Below are positions 1 through 5,341 of a stretch of DNA of 7,866 nt, piece by piece. This DNA comes from DAONLM01 sp035406685 (GTDB lineage Bacteria; Spirochaetota; GWE2-31-10; MWDO01), in the NCBI GenBank assembly GCA_035406685.1, contig DAONLM010000145.1, positions 1-7,866 on the forward strand, given 5' to 3'. Position 1 is the stretch's first letter. The number at the start of each line of letters is the position of its first letter. A program made the position numbers and the translations under genes. The notes under the pieces are model-generated. The model searched no databases. It was not told the origin of the DNA and saw only the letters and a list, made by a program, of their open reading frames with translations.

Positions 1-1
1 A

Positions 2-322
2 GATGACTCTATTCATTTTTATTTGCCAAAAGAAGATTATAGGTTTTTAAAGAAAATCCATGCTGACTTGAATTTTTTCAGTATGGCAAAATTGATTAGG
101 ACAATTCTTGAAGTTTTCATTGAAGAATATGAGAAAATGGGGATGCTTGGATTTGAGAAGAAATGCAGTCTTGTGACATTGAGATTATGGTTGAAAGTGA
201 CAGAGAAAAAGAAGTGGTGGAAGAGTAGAGAATTGTCCCACTTTGAAGGTAACACCACCCCATTTTATAAAGCAATATACAATAATTGTTACCAGGTAAT
301 AGGCTTTGAGACCTATTATTGA
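2..322 (+). CDS. Small ribbon-helix-helix-like protein, 5' end cut by window edge
   Basis: The frame is open from the first base of the window to TGA at 320-322, so the true start probably lies outside; a TTG at 23 is only an internal possibility. The visible N-terminus (DDSIHFYLPKEDY) reads as a short beta strand, then a helix (about KEDYRFLKKIHADLN), a turn, and a second helix (about SMAKLIRTILEVFIEEYEK). This is the order of a ribbon-helix-helix DNA-binding domain. The C-terminal half is basic and aromatic, with a WW pair followed by a mixed tail ending in FETYY. From memory it resembles small multi-copy spirochaete proteins, but no family is assigned. A DNA-binding role is inferred from predicted fold order only. 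It is on the same strand as the next gene, but a 190-base gap with its own promoter separates them. Confidence 0.6.
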   Translation, partial: DDSIHFYLPKEDYRFLKKIHADLNFFSMAKLIRTILEVFIEEYEKMGMLGFEKKCSLVTLRLWLKVTEKKKWWKSRELSHFEGNTTPFYKAIYNNCYQVIGFETYY

Positions 323-383
323 AAAAATTTATTTTAAATTCTACTCGAAAACTAAATGAGACTATTACAATCTTTTCTCAAAC

Positions 384-431
384 AAAATTAACCATGAGAT
401 AATTCTATCTTTTTATTTGCCTAAAAATAAA
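384..431 (+). repeat. 48-base dispersed repeat, copy A
   Basis: This intergenic block matches the reverse strand at 7866-7818 at 42 of 48 aligned positions with one single-base gap. The conserved core is TATCTTTTTATTTG followed by a C/A change and CTAAAAATAAA. The repeat lies downstream of the ribbon-helix-helix gene and upstream of the promoter of the aminotransferase gene. The partner copy also lies upstream of a TTGACA promoter. It could be a dispersed intergenic repeat, a shared terminator or regulatory block, or the 3' flank of a multi-copy gene. Confidence 0.7.
396..414 (+). terminator. Possible weak intrinsic terminator inside repeat A
   Basis: A 6-bp stem pairs 396-401 with 406-411 (one G-T pair, otherwise AGATA with TATCT) around the loop ATTC and runs into five T's at 410-414. 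The stem is AT-rich and weak on its own. In the second repeat copy the two differing stem positions still pair, which favours a real RNA hairpin. Its position, about 75 bases after the first gene's stop, suits a terminator for that gene. Confidence 0.35.
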
Positions 432-448
432 TTTGCACTCACATATTA

Positions 449-478
449 TTGACAAAGAGGATAAATTTGGTATATAAA
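449..478 (+). promoter_or_regulatory. Predicted sigma-70-type promoter for the aminotransferase gene
   Basis: A perfect -35 box TTGACA at 449-454 and a -10 box TATAAA at 473-478 (five of six consensus bases) are 18 bases apart; an overlapping TATATA at 471-476 would give a 16-base spacer. Transcription would start near 485, leaving a leader of about 28 bases before the TTG start at 513. Confidence 0.65.
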
Positions 479-499
479 CAACTAGATAATAAAATTTTT

Positions 500-506
500 A
501 AGGGAG
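500..506 (+). promoter_or_regulatory. Ribosome binding site deciding the TTG start at 513
   Basis: AAGGGAG at 500-506 ends 6 bases before TTG at 513. No ATG nearby has comparable spacing, so the non-ATG start is supported by this site. Confidence 0.7.
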
Positions 507-512
507 AGAATT

Positions 513-1571
513 TTGTTAAAAGATACTATTACTGTTTATAAGCCTACCATTAAAAGAAAAGATTTGGAATATGTTTTACAGAGTATGGTTTTAGATAAAA
601 TTAATTATGGTGAATTTGCTAAAAATTTTGAAAAAAGATTGTATGAAAGAGTTCAGTGTTTTAATACAATTGTTATAAATTCTTTTCAAAATGCTATCTC
701 TATTACTCTTGATTCATTAGGGGTAAAAGAAGGTGATGAGGTGATTCTACCATCGTTTGCACCTCAGGTGTATCTTAATACTATTTTGTTAAAAAAACTT
801 GTACCAGTATTGGTTGATTTAGAAGAGGGATATTTTCAACCATCTTTTGAAGGAATTCGTGATGCAATTACAGAAAAAACAAAGGCTATATTTTTATTAT
901 ATTATTTTGGTTATACTTATGATCCAACGCCTTATTATAGTCTCTTTCCTAATATTATAGAAGATATTACCTCGGTTATAGGTGCAAAAGCAAATAATAT
1001 TATTGTTGGATCAATGTCAAAATATGCTATTGCTGATTTCTCAATAAAAGGTTTGATCACAACCGGGGAAGGTGCAGCAATATTTTGTAATAATAAAAAA
1101 TCTTATTATATAACAAGATCGCTTCTTGAGACAGATTATTCTATTGAAGAATATCAACCAAGATATTCCAGTCTAATGCCAGATTTGAATGCCGCAATGG
1201 GTATAAGTCAGGATGAGACTCTTAATCATAGATTAAAGTTAAGAGAGGCTATTGCAAAATTTTATGAGGAGGCTATCTCTAAAAGTAGAAATTCTATTAT
1301 TCATAGTAAAGAAAATTGTGAAAGATTTTATTCTGAATTTCCAATAATAGTGAAATCAAGTCTAAAAGACACAATAGCATTTTTAAAAAAGAATAAGATT
1401 GAAGCAATAAGACCATATCTGTATTGTCTTCATCATTATCTTAATCTTCCAAAAGAGGATTTTCCAAATACCGAATATTTTTATCTCCATACTTTATTGA
1501 TTCCTATTCATTCTACCTTATTAAAAAATGAAGTTACAGAAATTACCAAGATATTAAGTTGTATGATTTAG
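513..1571 (+). CDS. DegT/DnrJ/EryC1/StrS-family PLP aminotransferase homologue
   Basis: The 352-aa protein has the fold-type I aspartate-aminotransferase layout of the DegT/DnrJ/EryC1/StrS family, whose members usually transfer an amino group to a keto sugar on a nucleotide carrier. Landmarks: the early YGEFAKNFEKRLYE helix (about 32-45); LPSFAPQVYLNTI (79-91) matching the usual VPSFTF region; DITEKTKAIF-like segment near 118-127; IIEDITSVIGA (148-158) with D151 as the likely pyridine-nitrogen partner of PLP; SIKGLITTGEGAAI (177-190) with K179 the candidate Schiff-base lysine; MPDLNAAMGISQ (222-233); and a C-terminal LLIPIHSTLLKNEVTEI segment (328-344). The usual SGTxAL phosphate-binding segment reads NSFQNAIS here. 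The spacing from K179 to GEG is one residue longer than I recall for the family. Length is near the usual 360-400 aa. It stands alone: no other sugar-nucleotide gene is in view, so the substrate is unknown. Its own promoter and ribosome binding site are present. Confidence 0.85.
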   Translation: MLKDTITVYKPTIKRKDLEYVLQSMVLDKINYGEFAKNFEKRLYERVQCFNTIVINSFQNAISITLDSLGVKEGDEVILPSFAPQVYLNTILLKKLVPVLVDLEEGYFQPSFEGIRDAITEKTKAIFLLYYFGYTYDPTPYYSLFPNIIEDITSVIGAKANNIIVGSMSKYAIADFSIKGLITTGEGAAIFCNNKKSYYITRSLLETDYSIEEYQPRYSSLMPDLNAAMGISQDETLNHRLKLREAIAKFYEEAISKSRNSIIHSKENCERFYSEFPIIVKSSLKDTIAFLKKNKIEAIRPYLYCLHHYLNLPKEDFPNTEYFYLHTLLIPIHSTLLKNEVTEITKILSCMI

Positions 1572-1573
1572 AA

Positions 1574-1654
1574 TAAATTACTAAAATTAACAATACAAAA
1601 TAATTATAAAAAAAATCCATATAAATAAAAAATATTTGATTTTTTAGTAATTTA
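1574..1654. repeat. Perfect 13-bp inverted repeat between aminotransferase and citrate synthase genes
   Basis: The arm TAAATTACTAAAA at 1574-1586 is the exact reverse complement of TTTTAGTAATTTA at 1642-1654, with a 55-base spacer. The left arm starts 3 bases after the aminotransferase stop; the right arm falls inside the spacer of the predicted citrate synthase promoter. It could be a pair of operator half-sites, a long-loop stem or the ends of a tiny degenerate element. Base composition makes chance more likely than in balanced DNA, but 13 perfect pairs in a gap this short is still notable. Confidence 0.5.
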
Positions 1655-1664
1655 ATGATATATA
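1636..1664 (+). promoter_or_regulatory. Possible promoter for citrate synthase
   Basis: TTGATT at 1636-1641 and TATATA at 1659-1664 are spaced by exactly 17 bases. Each box matches four of six consensus bases, and the surrounding DNA is very AT-rich, so confidence is moderate. The right arm of the 13-bp inverted repeat fills most of the spacer. Confidence 0.4.
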
Positions 1665-1685
1665 GACGCAAATTATAAAAATATT

Positions 1686-1690
1686 GAAGG
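1686..1690 (+). promoter_or_regulatory. Ribosome binding site choosing ATG 1696 over TTG 1684
   Basis: GAAGG at 1686-1690 sits 5 bases before ATG 1696. An in-frame TTG at 1684 overlaps this site and has no good site of its own, so ATG 1696 is preferred. Confidence 0.75.
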
Positions 1691-1695
1691 TAAAC

Positions 1696-2979
1696 ATGGC
1701 TGAAGCAGAATTAATTCTTGAAGGAAAAAGTTATAAGCTGTCAACAATAGTAGGCACAGAAGGAGAAAAGGCAATAGATATTTCTAAATTAAGAGATATG
1801 ACTGGCTATATTACAATGGATCCCGGTTATCAGAATACTGGCTCCTGTATGAGTGCAATAACATACATAGATGGAGAAAAAGGTATATTAAGATATCGCG
1901 GAATACCAGTAGAAGAATTAGCAGAAAAGTCCTCTTTTGTTGAAACTGCATATCTTCTAATTTATGGAAAATTACCCACAAGAGAAGAAAAAAATAAATT
2001 TTCTGAAAGACTTAATATTCATTCAATGCTTCATGAAGATATGATACATTTTTTTGATAGATTGCCACCGTATGCTCATCCAATGGCAATTTTATCTTCT
2101 GTAATAAATGCTTTGTCTATATTTTATCCTGAGTTTTATACAGAAACATACAGTAAAGAAATTTTTGATAATATGACAGCAAGACTCATATCAAAAATAA
2201 GAACAATTGCTGCTTTTTCTTATAAAAAATCAATAGGTGAGCCTTATGTATACCCAAGATATGAGTTTAAATATTGTGCTAATTTCTTAAATATGATGTT
2301 TAGTAGCCCAGTAAAACCATATACAGTTGATCCTGATGTTGAAAAACTTATGAATATTCTGCTTATCTTACATGCTGATCATGAACAGAATTGTAGTACC
2401 TCTACAGTTAGGCTGGTTGGTAGCAGTAGGGTAAATTTATATTCTTCTATATGTGCAGGAATCTGTGCATTATGGGGACCTTTACATGGGGGTGCAAATC
2501 AAGAGGTTATCGAAACTCTTGAAGAGATTAGAGATAAAAAGTTAAAAATTAAAGATGTAATTGAAGATGTTAAAGCAAAAAAATTTAGATTGAGTGGTTT
2601 TGGCCATAGAATATATAAAAATTATGATCCAAGAGCAAAAATTTTAAAGGAGCAGTGTCAAAAAGTAATGCCTAAATTGAATAAGAACGATCCATTACTC
2701 GATATTGCATTAGAAATAGAAGAAATAGCATTAAAAGATGAATATTTTATAGAGCGAAAACTATACCCGAATGTTGATTTTTATAGTGGTATTCTTTATA
2801 GAGCAATTGGAATTCCTACAAATATGTTTACTGTGATGTTTGCAATGGGAAGAATGCCGGGCTGGATTGCTCAATGGAAAGAAATGTATGATTCTGTCCC
2901 TTTTAAAATAGGAAGACCAAGACAGATATATATTGGAAATAATTTAAGCCATTATATACCAATAGAAGAGAGAAAATGA
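1696..2979 (+). CDS. gltA: Citrate synthase, type II (GltA-like)
   Basis: The protein condenses oxaloacetate with acetyl-CoA to give citrate and CoA, the entry step of the citric acid cycle, in the cytoplasm. From ATG 1696 it is 427 aa, the length I recall for E. coli GltA. Catalytic landmarks are all present: LHADHEQNCSTSTVR (225-239) with the oxaloacetate-region histidines H226 and H229; GPLHGGAN (261-268) with catalytic H264; GFGHRIYKNYDPRA (301-314) with H304; and PNVDFYSG (358-365) with catalytic D361. The small beta-rich N-terminal domain (about 1-50, with DPGYQNTGSC) is typical of the hexameric, NADH-sensitive type II enzymes. The residue aligned by me with E. coli Cys206 is Val here, so inhibitor response may differ. 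No other cycle enzyme is nearby. The gene appears to lead a short operon with the zinc-ribbon gene, which starts 6 bases after its stop. Confidence 0.96.
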   Translation: MAEAELILEGKSYKLSTIVGTEGEKAIDISKLRDMTGYITMDPGYQNTGSCMSAITYIDGEKGILRYRGIPVEELAEKSSFVETAYLLIYGKLPTREEKNKFSERLNIHSMLHEDMIHFFDRLPPYAHPMAILSSVINALSIFYPEFYTETYSKEIFDNMTARLISKIRTIAAFSYKKSIGEPYVYPRYEFKYCANFLNMMFSSPVKPYTVDPDVEKLMNILLILHADHEQNCSTSTVRLVGSSRVNLYSSICAGICALWGPLHGGANQEVIETLEEIRDKKLKIKDVIEDVKAKKFRLSGFGHRIYKNYDPRAKILKEQCQKVMPKLNKNDPLLDIALEIEEIALKDEYFIERKLYPNVDFYSGILYRAIGIPTNMFTVMFAMGRMPGWIAQWKEMYDSVPFKIGRPRQIYIGNNLSHYIPIEERK

Positions 2980-2985
2980 TTTGTG

Positions 2986-3348
2986 ATGAAAAAATATATC
3001 CAGAATATATTAGCCCAAAATTCAACTGGTGAAATAATGTATATATGTGGAAAATGTGGAGCAGAAGTAAAAAAAGAGGCAAAAATATGTCCTAAATGTA
3101 ATGCAAGATTGGGCAAAATAAAATGTCCTTTTTGTAATTTTACCGGGGACATTGATGACTTTAAAAATGACACATGCCCGAGATGCGGCAGAAAAAAAAC
3201 AGAAAAGAAAAAAGAAAGTAAACAATTATTGGATAAGCATAGAAATCTTACTTTTTCTAAAAAATTATTCTGGATATTATTTTTTTCTTTAACTTTAGTT
3301 TTATTTTTATTAATTTTAATAATTCTTTATCATTATAATATTATTTAA
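2986..3348 (+). CDS. Double zinc-ribbon protein with C-terminal membrane anchor
   Basis: A 120-aa protein (numbered from ATG 2986). Two treble-clef or zinc-ribbon units are visible. The first uses C21xxC24 and C35xxC38 (ICGKCG...ICPKCN). The second uses C47xxC50 and C64xxC67 (CPFCN...CPRCG). A lysine-rich linker (about 70-88) follows, then one strongly hydrophobic segment (about 92-116) at the very C-terminus, so the ribbons probably face the cytoplasm on a tail anchor. The function is unknown; such modules often bind protein or nucleic acid. The start is uncertain: ATG 2986 (or GTG 2983) follows the citrate synthase stop closely, but ATG 3037 would start with MYICGKCG, as similar zinc-ribbon proteins commonly do, and has GGTGA just upstream. 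Position in the operon implies co-expression with citrate synthase but gives no mechanistic link. Confidence 0.75.
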   Translation: MKKYIQNILAQNSTGEIMYICGKCGAEVKKEAKICPKCNARLGKIKCPFCNFTGDIDDFKNDTCPRCGRKKTEKKKESKQLLDKHRNLTFSKKLFWILFFSLTLVLFLLILIILYHYNII

Positions 3349-3357
3349 AATTTTTTA

Positions 3358-3386
3358 TTGAAAATAATAAATAATAATTGTATAAT
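3358..3386 (+). promoter_or_regulatory. Near-consensus sigma-70-type promoter for the diiron protein and ROK kinase
   Basis: TTGAAA at 3358-3363 and a perfect TATAAT at 3381-3386 are spaced by 17 bases. Transcription would begin near 3393, only about 16 bases before the start codon, just enough to include the AAGGAG site at 3397-3402. Confidence 0.75.
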
Positions 3387-3408
3387 ATCTTTATACAAGG
3401 AGTAACAA

Positions 3409-3882
3409 ATGTATAGCTTATCAGAAATATTTAGATTTGCAATAAATATAGAAGAGAATGGCAAAAAATATTACACCAATTTTATAGAAAAATTTAAAGA
3501 TGATGAGATACGACAATTGTTTCAATTTCTGGCATCAGAGGAAGAAAGGCATAAGTCTTTTTTTGAGAAGGCTTTATCTGAGATAAAAGATAATCAATTC
3601 ATAGATGGATTTAATGATGAGTATTTTCAATATATTAAGTATTTTATAGATACGATTATTTTTAATAAAGATATAAATGAAGTGGCTAACAAAATAAATA
3701 GCATACTTGATGCCATTGAGTTTGCAAAACAGAGAGAAATTGATACGATTCATTATTTTTTAGAATTAAAGATGTTAGTAAAAGAGGAAGACCATAGCAT
3801 GGTAGATAAAATAATAAAAGAAGAGAGAGAGCATTTTCTAAAATTGGAATATTTTAAACAAAAATATTTAGAGAAAGGATGA
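3409..3882 (+). CDS. Rubrerythrin-like diiron (ferritin-like) protein without rubredoxin domain
   Basis: A 157-aa all-helical protein of the rubrerythrin/erythrin type. The four-helix diiron ligand pattern is complete: E15 in IEENG, E45xxH48 in SEEERHK, E110 in QREIDT, and E139xxH142 in KEEREHF. The helices fall at about 4-28, 32-60, 90-122 and 128-153. There is no CxxC rubredoxin domain, so electrons would have to come from a separate partner. Family members reduce peroxide or handle iron and are common in anaerobes; the exact reaction here is inferred. A strong Shine-Dalgarno (AAGGAG, 6-base spacing) and a near-consensus promoter just upstream suggest solid expression. It is followed by the ROK kinase after 7 bases, so the two are probably co-transcribed although no functional link is apparent. 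Confidence 0.85.
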   Translation: MYSLSEIFRFAINIEENGKKYYTNFIEKFKDDEIRQLFQFLASEEERHKSFFEKALSEIKDNQFIDGFNDEYFQYIKYFIDTIIFNKDINEVANKINSILDAIEFAKQREIDTIHYFLELKMLVKEEDHSMVDKIIKEEREHFLKLEYFKQKYLEKG

Positions 3883-3889
3883 TTTTATT

Positions 3890-4882
3890 ATGAAATATTA
3901 TGCTGGGATCGATCTTGGTGGAACAAAAATATATTCTATTATAATTGACGAAAATGGTAAAATACTTGGTAGAGAAAAGATAAAAACAGAAGGTTCTGAT
4001 TCATTTGATAATGTAATAGATAGGGTAAAAGAATGCTATTATGGGGCAATAAAAAATTCTAATATAAACGAAAAGGAAATAGAGGCAATAGGCATGGCTG
4101 TTCCTTCTTCTGTTAATGTTGATAAGGGGATTTTGATATATGCTCCTAATTTAGGATCCGGTTGGCGTAATATAGAACTATCAAAAATAATGTTTGAAAA
4201 ACTAAGAAGACCATTTTTTATGGATAATGATGTAAATATGGGGGTTTTTGGAGAATACTGTCTTGGCGCTGGTAAAAATTATAATCATATATATGGTTTA
4301 TTTGTTGGGACAGGAATAGGTGGTGGATATATAAAAAATGGTGAAATCATAAGAGGTGTAAATTATACTGCTGGTGAAATAGGACATATGGTAGTAAAAA
4401 TAGGCGGACCAAAATGTAATTGTGGTAGAAAAGGATGTCTTGAAGCAATTTCCGGAAAAGTAGGAATTATAAACTATATTATTAAACTCGTTGAAAAAAA
4501 AGGGGAAAAGACCATTCTTGGGGAAATTGCGCCTAATTGGAAAAAAGGAGTTGGTTCTTCTGCTTTAAGTAAATGTTTTATGAAAAATGATAGAGTTGTT
4601 GTTAAGGCATTAACAAGAGCAGCCAAGACTATTGGTATAGCAATTGCAAACTTAATAAATGCTATTGGCATTGAGACGATTATTCTGGGCGGTGGTCTTA
4701 TTGAAGAATTAGGCGATGTCCTTATACCTATTATAAAAGAATACATGGTGGAATATTCAATCGCAGATGGAGCAAAGGGAATACCTTTATTAAAAGCCGA
4801 ATTAGGAGATGATGCTGTTGCAATGGGGGCTGCCTGGTTTACAAAACAAAAGGAAAATGAAAGATATCTTTATAAGGGATAG
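3890..4882 (+). CDS. ROK-family sugar kinase, probable glucokinase
   Basis: A 330-aa cytoplasmic kinase expected to phosphorylate glucose or a related hexose with ATP. Motifs in order: the N-terminal phosphate loop AGIDLGGTK (5-13); APNLGSGWRNIEL (85-97), typical of glucokinase-like ROK proteins; DNDVNMGVFGE (112-122) with D114 the likely catalytic base; LFVGTGIGGGYIKNGEI (137-153); AGEIGH (161-166) with E163 for sugar binding and H166 as zinc ligand; the ROK zinc signature CNCGRKGCLEA (176-186) with C176, C178 and C183; and the adenosine-binding IILGGG (264-269). All key residues are present. There is no N-terminal winged helix, so it is an enzyme rather than a NagC/XylR-type repressor. Glucose specificity is inferred; fructose, mannose or N-acetyl sugars are possible. 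It is 7 bases from the diiron gene, whose last codons hold its ribosome binding site (AAAGGA, 3874-3879). It converges on the minus-strand operon. Confidence 0.9.
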   Translation: MKYYAGIDLGGTKIYSIIIDENGKILGREKIKTEGSDSFDNVIDRVKECYYGAIKNSNINEKEIEAIGMAVPSSVNVDKGILIYAPNLGSGWRNIELSKIMFEKLRRPFFMDNDVNMGVFGEYCLGAGKNYNHIYGLFVGTGIGGGYIKNGEIIRGVNYTAGEIGHMVVKIGGPKCNCGRKGCLEAISGKVGIINYIIKLVEKKGEKTILGEIAPNWKKGVGSSALSKCFMKNDRVVVKALTRAAKTIGIAIANLINAIGIETIILGGGLIEELGDVLIPIIKEYMVEYSIADGAKGIPLLKAELGDDAVAMGAAWFTKQKENERYLYKG

Positions 4883-4916
4883 TATTAGATAGATAAATTT
4901 TTGTATCATTATAAAA

Positions 4917-5330
4917 TTATTTTATCACTATTATTTTATATTTTAAATCGTCTTTTATAGTAGAAGATTCATTCGTAAAAATATATACTATATCAGCCTC
5001 TTCTATCTCTTTATATTTATTAGGATCATAAAATACCTCTAATTCAGTGGGGCCATAAGGTTTTATACTGGCTAATTTATTAAAAAGAATCTTATTCTCC
5101 CAGCTGTGAATCAAAAATTTATCTGTAATTAAACAATATTTTGTATAATTCTTATTGGCATATTTTTCAATTTCTTTTAAAACTTTATTCCATACATTTT
5201 TCATATTATAGGAAGTATCAACTGCTATAACAATTTTTTTTGTATGAGATGACATATAAAAGTGTATTCCAAATACTATTATAACATTACTGACTAAAAA
5301 GAATATAAGCCATATAAAAAATCTTTTCAT
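4917..5330 (-). CDS. Membrane-anchored miniature vWA-like protein
   Basis: A 137-aa protein not recognised by name. Residues 4-26 form one hydrophobic segment (signal anchor); the remaining about 110 residues should face outside the membrane. I read them as a short, divergent von Willebrand A domain, by comparison with the preceding gene: strand IVIAVDTSYNM (33-43) carries D38-x-S40-x-N42 in place of the MIDAS DxSxS; a helix follows; then a second strand (about 64-75); LFNKLASIKPYGPTELE (82-98) corresponds to FLAAVKDLTAEGSTAMY of the neighbour, with T95 at the MIDAS threonine; and ADIVYIFTNESS (112-123) corresponds to MLFVLTDGETN, with N120 where the aspartate should be. Metal binding is therefore doubtful. 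The start at ATG 5330 is chosen because AAGG at 5338-5341 is 7 bases upstream; an in-frame TTG at 5336 is too close to that site. The gene starts 9 bases after its neighbour's stop and is last in the operon. Confidence 0.7.
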   Translation of the reverse strand: MKRFFIWLIFFLVSNVIIVFGIHFYMSSHTKKIVIAVDTSYNMKNVWNKVLKEIEKYANKNYTKYCLITDKFLIHSWENKILFNKLASIKPYGPTELEVFYDPNKYKEIEEADIVYIFTNESSTIKDDLKYKIIVIK

Positions 5331-5337
5331 AATCAAG

Positions 5338-5341
5338 CCTT
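5338..5341 (-). promoter_or_regulatory. Ribosome binding site choosing ATG 5330
   Basis: On the minus strand TAAGG overlaps the TAA stop of the upstream gene (5340-5342) and is 7 bases from ATG 5330 but only one base from TTG 5336, which argues for the ATG and for translational coupling. Confidence 0.6.

Noticed and set aside
37..258. 73-codon minus-strand ORF opposite the ribbon-helix-helix gene
   Set aside because: Antisense shadow; the plus frame has a coherent strand-helix-helix pattern and continues to the window edge.
326..340. AT-only hairpin AATTTA-TTT-TAAATT just after the first gene
   Set aside because: The 6-bp AT stem has no T tract and is too weak to call a terminator.
390..450. 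Short open frames across both repeat copies (reading LSFYLPKNK and LSFYLTKNK)
   Set aside because: They have no start codon or ribosome binding site, and the differences between the copies fit a hairpin better than a protein.
2952..3225. Minus-strand ORFs opposite the zinc-ribbon gene
   Set aside because: They are phenylalanine- and serine-rich antisense readings of lysine- and cysteine-rich coding sequence; the plus strand has the conserved CxxC pairs.
4474..4746. 90-codon minus-strand ORF opposite the ROK kinase
   Set aside because: It is antisense to a ROK gene with all motifs intact.
4892..4926. Possible bidirectional terminator between the convergent genes (GATAAA at 4892-4897 with TTTATC at 4921-4926; also AATTTT at 4896-4901 with AAAATT at 4913-4918)
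   Set aside because: Stems are 6 bp, AT-dominated, and mutually exclusive; such pairs are expected by chance in this composition.
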